The translations under genes were made by a program, and so were the position numbers. From positions 16,089,993-16,153,992 of the forward strand of contig CM033109.1 in NCBI GenBank assembly GCA_019321725.1: a stretch of DNA of 64,000 bases, read 5' to 3'. Of this stretch, positions 23,029 through 31,807 are shown in pieces. Positions within the stretch are counted from its first letter, which is position 1; every line of letters begins with the position of its first letter. Source of the stretch: Paulownia fortunei. Its lineage: Eukaryota > Streptophyta > Magnoliopsida > Lamiales > Paulowniaceae. Below the pieces are notes generated by a model. It saw only the letters and a program-made list of their open reading frames with translations, did no database searches and had not been told where the DNA came from.

Positions 23029-25631
23029 TTATTAGAGTAATGCCCAATGTGCTAATTAGATTGGGTATCTTTTATACTCTTGTATTTGTAAAAATAATTT
23101 TTTTCAAAATCATATTAATAAAATAGGTAATTTTTTTATCTTACATATAGGATTGAATAAAGTCCCAAGACAAACTCAATTATGGAGCATGGTCGCGCTT
23201 TTGATGGTTTTTATCTTAAATTAGTTTCGAGTCTAAAGTTGTTTTGAGATTGGCATCAATAGCCCAATAGACTCATGCATGCGATGCACGCGCGCAAGAG
23301 GATGATGTCTCACTCCATGGACATTGGCATAGTGAAGCTAGTACATGTATGCGTGTGCTTGTTAGAGAACAAGTACACTAAACAAACTGCTAGAAATTCT
23401 TAGTTGAAAAGTTTGTCTATCGAAATAAGAACTTCCATGTTACGATAATACACAATTAGTTCTTGGAGTTGAGGCACCATTGTTGCCTTATGCATCTAAT
23501 ATTCTATTTCGATGTATCTTCTGATTGTATGGCAATCATAAAAGGGGTACATTGGATATTGCATTGACATGTATGGAGGTTATGAGTAGCCAACAAAGGA
23601 TCCGTCACTTATTTGAAAGAACAAGTGAATCTCGTAAGTTTTCATAGTTTATGACTCAGAAGTCCTTGGTGAAGCAGGATGAAAGTTAGATATGGTTTTT
23701 TAACGATTCATCATGAGACATTGCAACCTCTATTAGTTAAAAATCTATTATACTCGTATAGTACACGTACGTATGAATAATTGAAAAATACTTTTATTTC
23801 TCGTACACATTCTGAATTATCGTATAATACTCTGTACTTTTGAAGAGAAACGTATAATACTCTTATTATACTTATTCGTATAATACTTGATGAATAATAC
23901 TCTATTTCAATAAATATTTATAATATTTAAATATAATCTAAAAATTATTCAACAAGTTATTTGTAAGTATTAAAAGAATATCATATAAATAAAAAATAAA
24001 TTTTTTAATAATTTATGAATATACTTTTTGTTATTAAATAGTTATCTTTAATTATGTCATAATTATAAATTAAATAATATAAAAATACTTATAAAATATT
24101 TTTTGTTTAATTTAAAGTTAACTAAAAACATAATTCATACAAAAATAATATAAGAATAAGTCATACTTTTACTTCCGAACAATTATTTTATATTTGTATT
24201 TTACCCATTTGTCTACAAATCTGTATATTAAGAACTTTCGTATTTCTTGCCGATTTTTTAACCATAACTTTTAATAAAAAATCATAATATACTCATTTAA
24301 ATGCTAAAATTTTCTCATCCCGTATTTAACTAACTAGGATTTCAACTTGAAATGGAATCATGGTTATTGAGTCAATTAGGGTTTTGACTAATAATTCATG
24401 CCCTAGACTTAATCGGGGATTAGTTGACAGAAGGAACTTGTGTGTATGGTACTCGTAATTAAAATATGTCCACTCACTAATTCACCTAAAACTAGGTCAC
24501 CATAATACACTTGCCAAGTATTTCCCATGACTTGTGAGATTTTTAGAATTAAGGAATTAATTCCAAGTAGATTAATTAATTGGAATAATTTTTATTCATA
24601 AGTTGCAAGTTTATTGCTAGCTTAGTTGTGAAGCTAAAGGGTCATACACAATTTGGGATTAAATATTTCTAACTTATGAATTGATTGAAAGAGTTGGATC
24701 CAATTAATTAATTAAGGATTAAATTAATTTAAGGAGTTGAATTGATTATTCAATTGAAAATTTAAATTATTTAATTAGAACTAATAAGATTAGGAAGCCC
24801 AATTGGAGTGGAGCAATTATGTGATTGAGTCAATTAATCATGCGGACCATAAATTAATTTAATTGTTAAATTAATTTACTAAATTAAAAAATTAGATTGT
24901 TTAATTAGGCCTAACTTGATTAGGTGGGGTAGATGGAATTAATTCATTGAATTTTGGATTAAACAATTAATTGGATTAATTATGAAATTTATTTTAAATA
25001 CAAGTCTAATTTAAAAAAAAAGTGTCCATTAGGATAGGCCCATAAGAGTTATTGGAAAAAGATGGAGTTCTAAGAATTTGATGTTCTTGAAAATATCTAA
25101 TTGGATTAAATAAGAATATCTTCACGTATCTTTGGAAGATACAAGATATAGAGTTAGAGGTTTTTGGGAGATTTTGATATCAACTAAAATCTTCTAACCA
25201 ATGATAGGAGTGGCCTAAAATCTAAGAGTTGGACTTTGGAATTTTTGACCACCACACATAAATATAGGGGGGAAATTTGAAAGGGATTCCCTCATATTTT
25301 CAGCCATCAACAAAAAAAAATAAAAAAATTCTCGTCTTTATCTTTTCTCCAACAAAATTCCATCTTTCCTAAAAGTATTCAATTCTTGTATCACAAGGTC
25401 ATATTAAGAATTAATACTCACAAAAGACACTCCAAAACTAGGTTTGTAAAAGAATCTGGATTGCTTGCAGAGTTTTAATTTCGTGTTCCTACTCAAGGTG
25501 TGGACTACTTTAGATGGAAGATATTTGGATCCCTGTGAATTGATTTTTTTCTTCTATCAAAGGTGTGGACTACTCAAGGTCTAATCAATCTTACTCCCAA
25601 CTAACTTCCATTCTCAAGCTTACTCGAGAGA
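23029..25631 (+). mobile_element. Copia-1b 3' LTR, interrupted by a MITE and ending at the assembly gap
   Basis: The start ATTAGAGTAATGCCCAATG corresponds to TGTTAGAGTAGTGCCCAATG in the LTR of copy c. Shared blocks include the GGCACCAT...TTGCC, GTATGGAGGTTATGAGTAGCCAACAAAGGATCCG and GTTATTGAGTCAATTAGGGTTTT regions, matching the reverse complement of 49225-51377. A 601-bp insert (23733-24333) lies inside it. The phrase AAGGTGTGGACTACT occurs twice near the end (about 25496 and 25561). The terminal CA is not seen because the N run begins at 25632. Confidence 0.8.
23733..24333. mobile_element. MITE candidate in the Copia-1b LTR
   Basis: A 601-bp AT-rich segment absent from the matching LTRs at 49225-51377 and 59593-60964. 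Ends: left TTAGTTAAAAATC, right (reverse complement) TTAGTTAAATACG, 10 of 11 matching bases. Both sides are flanked by CTA (23730-23732 and 24334-24336), a 3-bp target duplication. The inside repeats CGTATAATACTC-like words four times (23848-23915) and has no coding capacity. A 3-bp duplication suits PIF/Harbinger-type MITEs, but the class is a guess. Confidence 0.55.
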
Positions 25632-25731
25632 NNNNNNNNNNNNNNNNNNNNNNNNNNNNNNNNNNNNNNNNNNNNNNNNNNNNNNNNNNNNNNNNNNNNN
25701 NNNNNNNNNNNNNNNNNNNNNNNNNNNNNNN
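25632..25731. other. Assembly gap (100 N)
   Basis: Exactly 100 unknown bases, the usual placeholder for a gap of unknown length. It separates the end of the Copia-1b LTR from the truncated RABA2-like gene. Adjacency across it should not be trusted. Confidence 0.98.
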
Positions 25732-26081
25732 ACCAATTGCTCTAAACTTCAAGACCTAAAAATCACTGTTTTCAATCAGCACATATAGCAAAGCTACATA
25801 AACCCCAAATATAATCTTCATCAACCACAACATTCAATAAATTACATTGGCTTGTCCGTGAACTAGTACACCGCAGCTTCCTTACTCAAGCCTGTCACTC
25901 ACATCCCAATAATTTTCTATAAACACATCACATTTTAAAGACCCAAGCCTTGGTAATGTGCGCGGAGAAAAGCACCAAAGCCACCCCCTCAAACACAAAA
26001 ACGTCATAAAATCACTAAATTATACAAGCAGTGACAACAAATTAAACAGATACTAATATTATAATATAATTTACGATTCAC
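25732..26081 (-). other. Presumed first coding intron of the RABA2-like gene
   Basis: Begins (minus strand) with the splice donor GTGAATC directly after the codon for Gln55 at 26082. No second exon, which should start with a V-E-G-K/R-type segment and the DTAGQE motif, can be found between here and the gap. AT-rich, only chance short frames. Confidence 0.55.
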
Positions 26082-26246
26082 CTGAAGAGTTCTAGTGGCA
26101 AATTCAACTCCGATAGTTGATTTGGACTCCAAACAGAACTCATTTCTGGTAAAACGGGAAAGAATGTTGGATTTTCCAACTCCTGAGTCACCGATCAACA
26201 CGATCTTGAACAGGTAATCATACTCGTGATCCACTCTACTCGCCAT
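26082..26246 (-). CDS. RABA2: RABA2-type Rab GTPase, first coding exon only
   Basis: Fifty-five codons from ATG at 26246 to a splice donor at 26081, with the donor GTGAAT right after CAG. The protein opens [16 protein letters not shown]. It has the P-loop GDSGVGKS at residues 19-26, the [19 protein letters not shown] switch I/G2 region (Thr44) and ends TRTLQ. This is the N-terminus of plant Rab11-type RABA proteins, closest in my memory to RABA2b. These act in post-Golgi and cell-plate membrane traffic. A full protein is about 215 residues, so DTAGQ (G3), NKxD, SAK and the C-terminal Cys pair must be in exon 2, which is not in the window. An upstream GTG in frame is not the start, because family proteins begin at this Met. 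Confidence 0.9.
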
Positions 26247-26585
26247 CACCTTTTATTCCGCTTTATTTTTTCTTTTTTTCTTTTTCTACTCCCTCACATA
26301 CCTACACGCACAAAAACCCGCAAAGAAAAATTAAAGGAAAAAAAAAAACCCAGGTCGCAAACAATCAGATCTAACCATTCGGATCCCAAGATAAACCCAA
26401 CCCCACAATAAAAAAATACAAAAAAGGAAGAAATACATCCAGACAAATACAAATTTATAACACAAAAGCGAAAAGATTAAATGAGTTCTTCATTCTTACC
26501 GCAAAGGAGAGATCTTGAGGCGGAAAATGGGTCGCAGAAAAACAAATGAGTGAAAATGGATGGAAATGAGAAGGGAAAAACGGAG
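26247..26585 (-). other. Probable 5'UTR of the RABA2-like gene with a 198-bp intron
   Basis: On the minus strand a C/T-rich stretch (about 26500-26585) ends at a strong donor, GCG|GTAAGAATG (exon end 26500). A T-rich tract then leads to an acceptor TTTTTGTGCGTGTAG at 26302-26303. The second leader piece (26247-26301) runs to the ATG at 26246. Inferred intron 26302-26499. The transcription start is estimated, not seen. Confidence 0.6.
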
Positions 26586-26734
26586 GAAACGAAGGAAAGG
26601 TGTTGGTGGAGAATATATTTGAAACGGCCAATTGGAGTGTGTGAACTGTGAAGGGGCGAATAATTTACCAATTGTCTTTCCAAATTATATACGTGCGCTT
26701 TCTTAAAAGATAGAAAAACAACTCTGTCCGGCAA
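26586..26734 (-). promoter_or_regulatory. Probable core promoter of the RABA2-like gene
   Basis: AAATATATTC (26611-26620, minus sense) is a TATA-like box 30-40 bases before the start of the C/T-rich leader. The position suits a plant core promoter. The stretch to 26734 is non-coding; an open frame through it on the minus strand has no recognisable protein. Confidence 0.45.
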
Positions 26735-27253
26735 ATGAGTGGTAATGTGGAGATTCTTGGTTTAAATAATGCGACGGTGGCAATTAAGTGGCGTTATTGT
26801 TGGGGAGTTGACAAAAATAGTGTGTAAGATTTGAGTTGGCAGCAGGCACAGAGAGTGGGGGCAGACTAGCACTGGCAGGAGAGTGCCAGGATGGGATTAT
26901 TGGAATGTTAGTGACCTCCCATTTGTACGGGAAAGTCCACTCCCTTGGCTTTTCAACTAGCACAACGGATTGAGGTCGTCTCATATAATTCGTGTTATAT
27001 ATATATATATATATGTGTGTGTATATATATTTATACTTCCTCATATTCGTTTAATTATATTATAATTTCTGTTGCATTTGCGTAGTATTTATCACTTTTC
27101 TTCACAGGGGTTTAACGGCTTGTAAGTTTTTCGATTCAATTCTCCATTGGTCTATTCTAGGTCATACTTGATTGATTAGAATATAAGTTTAATTGGATTC
27201 GCCTCGCGCATTTATCATTTCTTTTTATAGTTGTTACGATTAATTATATTTAT
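26735..27253. other. Upstream intergenic region with a TA/TG microsatellite
   Basis: Non-coding sequence between the RABA2-like promoter and LTR 1 of the Copia-2 tandem. 26995-27030 is an alternating TA/TG run. It shows no LINE or LTR similarity to the right flank of the tandem at 46905. Confidence 0.6.
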
Positions 27254-27785
27254 TGTTAAAATTGGATCGGGTTAGAATTCTTATGAGTTGGGTTTAGGAC
27301 TTTTAATTAAATTGACATCCATATTTAATATGAATTTTAATTATACAACTGATGAGTGAGATTAAGTTTCCTAAGCCTCCATTTGGATTGACAAATTTGA
27401 ACTTAAGGATTTTAAATTTATAATCTATTAAGATTGTTCGGTTAATCTCATGATACAATAGATTTCAAAATTTTGAACTCTTATTTTGAACTATTTTTTG
27501 AGATATTGTAATGAATTTCAAATTTATTTTAGAACGAGTCATTTGAAATCATTCTCTCAAATCCTCCTTTCAAATCCAAATATTTTCATCCAAATACAGC
27601 TTAATTGAATTGATATTCTTGCTTGTGTAGGAAGAGAGATATTTGCATATATATCAAATTTCAATCATTATAAAACTAGTGAATCAACGTATTCTCCCAA
27701 AAAATACTCTCTTCATAATTCTCTCAATTCTTTTCTCTCTTAGTCTTTCCTTGGATCGACAAACCACTACGTATAAGTATATCCA

Positions 27786-27818
<33 letters not shown>

Positions 27819-27862
27819 TATATATATAATATGTGATTCGTATTATTGCATATTTACTAACA
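27254..27862 (+). mobile_element. Copia family 2: LTR 1 (left LTR of copy A)
   Basis: TGTTAAAATTGG...ACTAACA, followed at once by a perfect primer-binding site. It aligns with LTR 2 (37011-37222 plus 40118-40424) and LTR 3 (46476-46904) through CATCCATATTTAAT, CTTGTGTAGGAAGAGAGATAT and GTATAAGTATATCCAATC blocks. It has gained a 227-bp MITE (27375-27601). It has lost about 130 bp between two TTGGATC words (the CACCATAGACTCCAAGGATTTG region present in LTRs 2 and 3), a microhomology deletion. Confidence 0.75.
27375..27601. mobile_element. Tourist-like MITE candidate in LTR 1
   Basis: A 227-bp segment absent from LTRs 2 and 3. Left end GCCTCCATTTGGATTGACAA; right end, reverse complemented, AGCTGTATTTGGATGAAAA, sharing ATTTGGAT near the tip and ATTTGAA further in. 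Flanked by TAA (27372-27374 and 27602-27604); the empty sites read CTAATTAG with a single TAA. A TAA duplication is typical of PIF/Harbinger (Tourist) MITEs. Non-coding. Confidence 0.6.
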
Positions 27863-27863
27863 G

Positions 27864-27875
27864 TGGTATCAGAGC
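27864..27875 (+). promoter_or_regulatory. Primer-binding site (initiator Met tRNA) of Copia-2 copy A
   Basis: TGGTATCAGAGC, the exact complement of the 3' end of plant initiator methionine tRNA as used by many plant Copia elements. It starts two bases after the LTR end and fixes the element as plus-oriented. Confidence 0.9.
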
Positions 27876-28669
27876 CAATAGGGCTCGTTATCACTGTTTC
27901 GTTTGATTGAATTTATGAATGTATATATGCTTAAAAAAATCTTTTTTTTAGGAAAGTAAAACAAATTTTCATAAAAAATTTACCATATATAGATGTTAAT
28001 ATGCATATCACGTGATTACAATTTTGTGAAAAATGAATGAGCGGGTTGAGAAAAAATTTAATTTAAAATTTGAGACCCATTAATTTTAGGCTCAAAATTG
28101 CACTTTTTTTATGTTTTTATTGTGAAATTTTTATGCTATGTTGTAGAGCATAAAAAGATGTTCGAAACCATGTATAATTTGTTAAAAATGGACTTAAAAC
28201 GAGCGAGATATAAATTTTCAAAATCATGGTCAGAAAATTAAACTTCACCGGAAAAACGTCATTGGAACCAATGAAGGCGTCGGAGTGATGACATGGTAGA
28301 TGATGGACTGGTGCATAGGTGGCACCTAGCTAGCGCCCAGGTGGTACGCACATGGCTGCCAAGTTGCTAAGATCGCGCTTAGTTATACAATTTTTTATTT
28401 TTTATTTTCAAAAAAGAAGGGTAGCTAGTAGTTTGGGTGAACCAGTGACTCCTAGCTAGCAGCTTATGAGCAGCTTGGTGTGGCTAAGTCTTTTTTGGTT
28501 AAATTTAAAAAAAAATAAAAATTTAAAAAAAATCTATCGTGTGGATAGAATAATTCATTTTCTTATCTATGGTGAATTTTTGCATTATATTATTTTTGAC
28601 CCTTTTGAAAATGTAATTTATAATTTATTGGATTAATTCTAATAAAAATTGATTAATATATTTTTTATG

Positions 28670-28855
28670 CATTAAAGTGCATGCAAAAATACTTTTGCGA
28701 TTAGGATGCTTGCAAAATTATTTTTGCGCATTAAGATGCATGCAAAAAATATTTTTGGATCCAAATTTTTCATGTCAAAAAATCTTTTGCGTTAGGTGCA
28801 TGTAAAAATACTTTTACACATTAAGATGCATGCAATTTTTTGTTTTTTGTTTTTT
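28670..28855 (+). repeat. Minisatellite in Copia-2 leader (copy A)
   Basis: About five degenerate units of roughly 30-40 bases built on CATTAAGATGCATGCAAAAATATTTTTGCG. The equivalent array in copy B lies at 41195-41385. Each unit carries a GCATGCA (RY) word. Confidence 0.75.
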
Positions 28856-29594
28856 GTTTATTTATTAACATGATCTATGTGCTGTCAAAAATTGCATGCT
28901 TTATTATTTACATCTTTTATGTGATTATTTTATGCAATTAATATGATTTGATGTGATATGAATGGATATAAATTGTAATTGCATGAACATTGCCATTTGG
29001 ATGCTCATGTAAATTGAGTGTTTATTATTTTATATTATTATATATTTTTATGGGAGATAATTTGTGGCGGTAGTGGTAATTCAGTATCCCTATTTTTCTT
29101 ATTTTTGTGTAGATTGATATAGTAGGTCTTGAATTAATGTAATTTTTTTTATTATTTTCAAAACATATATTTCTTGGGCTATTTTTGGGAGACCATATAT
29201 CATCAATTTTATAAAAATATTTTTTATTTTACTACTATGGACCAAAATTATATCAACATGATGCACCAAATGTCTATGTGCCCCATATGGGGCTAAAAAA
29301 ATTATTATTCGTATTGTATAGTTGCATGCATAATATATATGTGGATAAATTGGTTTTTTATTCATGATCAATATTTTTTTATTATATTTTTTTACTTAGT
29401 GGGATATGTTTACAAGTTTGAGTTGTGAAATTTTTTATTCTGCTGAGTATAAAGGAATAATAAATAATTTACTTGGATCTAGAATAAATTATTTGATCAG
29501 TACTTATATTTTTGCTCAATTAATTTAAAAGTTTTAGACCAATCCACCAATTTTATATTTTAAGCCAATTAAGTATGGAAATGGACAAATAGTT

Positions 29595-29790
29595 CAATAT
29601 TGTCGCGATTTAGATGCTGACAATATGTTAGTGAACTAAATTATAGTTTGCGCTTTAATTTGTTTACCGCAAATACAAGATTTTAAGTTACCCAATATTA
29701 TCGTGACTTAGACGTTGATAATATACTAGTGGATCCAAAATAAAATTTACGCTTTAATTTATTTAAGTTGTAAACATGAGAATTTAATAA
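29595..29790 (+). repeat. 98-bp tandem duplication in Copia-2 copy A
   Basis: Two head-to-tail units (29595 and 29693). Copy B has the same pair at about 42105 and 42205, so the duplication predates the split of A and B. Confidence 0.8.
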
Positions 29791-30172
29791 ACAGCTTGAA
29801 CTCTATTTTGTTACACGAACTTGGTCATAATTAAAAAGTTCTAGTTGTCCAAAAGTTATTTGTTGGACTGACTTATAAATATTAGTAACATGTTTTCGAT
29901 AATAATCACCTAACTTGTAACTGATTGTTGAGAGTCAAAAATTATATAAGTAATTGTAATTGTTGCTTATGTAGACCAACATAAACTAACTTAGGTTAAT
30001 ATTGAAAAATGCAAAGGTAGCTTGGCAAGAGCAATTATAAATTTGATTCAATAAAGTAACAAAATGTGTTATCTTAGAAATAAAGGAATTAAGCATTAAC
30101 AAATATCAAGTGCTATAAATGATATTAGTCACTTTGCTCTAATTGTAGTTAAATGAAATTCCACTACTCAAG

Positions 30173-31542
30173 GTAGTGCTTGCCTGTAGGAATTTTTTGC
30201 AAAAACTCGATGACCAATTGTTTGGAATTGTGCTTGGTTGTCAAATTTTTTGAGAAACTAAAATTGTTTTCTATTCATTTCTACAGTAATCATACTATGT
30301 ATAATTAGACCACACAGCATACACACGTCTTGTTTCACTCCCCTCAACCATTTCTTGGATTGGCCCCATATTACACAAAATAAACAATAGACAAAGAGGT
30401 GGTCCATACTCAAAACCTCTTTTCTTTCCCTCATTCAAATTCATCATTTCTTTTCTCTACACAATTAGCTATCTACAATACATACACCAGATATCGGCTG
30501 TAAATTTACTAATCATCGTCACAATGGGTGTCTGTTTCTCCTCCAAATACACTCATCGTTAGAAACCCACTGCTAATGTGGTCTCTGTCAACGGAGAGTT
30601 GTGCCGGTACCTTTTCTAGTTACAGTCTCACAAGTGCTTCACTTTGAGACTTTATCCCCTAATTTCTTCTTCCTCTGCAACTCCGACCACTTGTACTTTG
30701 AAGATGACATACCATATCTCGACCCAGAAGACAAATTGGAGTTAGCCCATATCTACTTCGTGCTACCAACTTCCAAGCTTCTACATCGCATGGCTGCCTC
30801 CGATATGGCCGCTTTAGCCGTCAAGGCCAGCGTCAAATTGTTAGAATGAAACTGTATCGCCTAAATGTTGAATTATCACACCAATCTTGTCTTTTTCTTT
30901 TTTAATGGGATAGTAATTTTTTAATATATAAATATAAAAAAATATTTTTAATCATTAATTTATTTTAATTTTTTTTTATTAACAAAAACGATCAAATACT
31001 TTAATATATAAGAATATTGATAATGACTCAATACACAACTAACATAAATAAAAATATATAAAGTTATATATATATATATATATAAATTATGTAGAACTAT
31101 ATTGTCATGTGGTGCAATTTGTGTAATACCCCAATAATGCCTACAATTTTCTGTACATATGTATTCATGTAAATATATATATATATATAATATTTATATA
31201 TGTGCCTCATACACATGTAGGAAGCAATGAATTTTAATTTTAATATGTAAATGCACTGCTATTAATCCAATACAAAAAAATAGCCCAAGATTTTTTTCAT
31301 TCAAACAAATTATAAAAAAAAAAATTACTTTCAAACACCATTTCATAAATTTTTTCATTAAAAATTCTCACATCCAATTATCATTTTACAAAAAAATATA
31401 TCACATCAACTGTCATCATTACACTTTCATCTAACGTCCAATCGCACTCTCAAAATCTATTCTTTTTTTCACAAATAACTTTTCTCACTATTCTCTCCAA
31501 AATAAAAATGAACGGAATGGAAGGACAAATAATCACACCCTA
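30173..31542 (+). mobile_element. 1.37-kb insert in Copia-2 copy A carrying a DUF4228 gene copy
   Basis: Absent from copy B, where ...CTACTTGAAG runs directly into CTCTCTCATTTGC. In copy A the left flank ends CAAG (30172) and the right flank begins with AAGCTCTATAATTTGC (31543), so AAG may be a 3-bp target duplication. The insert holds a promoter-like C/T-rich stretch (30400-30520), the DUF4228 pseudogene (30524-30849), AT-rich DNA with a TA run (31067-31085), and a right end that reads TTAGGGTGTGATTATTTGTCC in reverse. No clear terminal inverted repeat, poly-A tail or transposase was seen, so the vehicle is unknown. Confidence 0.65.
30524..30849 (+). pseudogene. DUF4228 (PADRE) domain protein, broken copy
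   Basis: ATG at 30524 gives MGVCFSSKYTHR, then an in-frame TAG (codon 13, 30560-30562), then ANVVSVNGELCRY. The frame shifts near 30605 and continues PVPFLVTVSQVLHFE..., FFFLCNSDHLYFEDDIP, ELAHIYFVLPTSKL and AASDMAALAVKASVKLLE to the stop at 30847-30849. The G-E-L-x-R-Y-P-V, F-C-N-S-D, Y-F-x-L-P and AALAVKAS motifs are those of plant DUF4228/PADRE proteins, about 110 residues, whose members respond to stress and pathogens. Gly2 and Cys4 fit N-myristoylation/palmitoylation. One stop and one frameshift make it a pseudogene, unless they are assembly errors. No introns. Confidence 0.8.
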
Positions 31543-31807
31543 AAGCTCTATAATTTGCTAATATTCTCAATTCTATCATTTAATAAATAGTAGAAGTTGG
31601 TGAAACATAACATAAGATTGGAGATTGAGCAGACTAGTGCAGACTTATGAGTGTGAGGCACTAAATGGTGTATTCTATTTTTCTTTCTTTCCTATTCATG
31701 TTGTAAGTTAGTATATTCCCACTCTCACCAGTCAGAAATGCCAAATTATTTTGAGTGATTTTTGATAGAGGTAGAGAACCATAGGGAGTATAAATATTAA
31801 AATTTAA
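31543..31807 (+). mobile_element. Copia-2 copy A: protease/integrase-side remnant
   Basis: Resumes the match with copy B (42705-42795 and 43270-43450). About 470 bp of B (42800-43270) is missing here, joined at an AGTGCAGACTTA-type word. Coding frames are lost. Confidence 0.65.

Larger units (their letters stand above)
27876..30172 (+). mobile_element. Copia-2 copy A: leader and gag-side region
   Basis: Colinear with 40438-42704 of copy B. Readable blocks: a GC-rich patch at 28250-28370; a CATGCA-rich minisatellite at 28670-28855; the GGGAGATAATTTGTGGCGG block at 29050; a 98-bp direct duplication (units starting 29595 and 29693, CAATATTRTCG...CGCTTTAATTTRTTTA). No gag frame survives. The colinear match ends at ...CTACTCAAG (30172), where the DUF4228-bearing insert begins. 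Confidence 0.7.

Noticed and set aside
25880..25960. Short minus-strand frames that looked like a GTPase C-terminal exon
   Set aside because: Stops lie directly upstream, and none carries the DTAGQ, NKxD or terminal Cys motifs required of a Rab second exon.
26477..26734. 85-codon minus-strand open frame upstream of the RABA2-like ATG
   Set aside because: It covers the inferred promoter and C/T-rich leader, crosses a strong splice donor and has no recognisable motif.
30173..31542. Helitron or CACTA capture as the vehicle for the DUF4228 insert
   Set aside because: No TC...CTRR ends with an A/T target or 3' hairpin, and no CACTA ends; the GTAGTG at the left edge is in the wrong orientation. 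The vehicle is left open.
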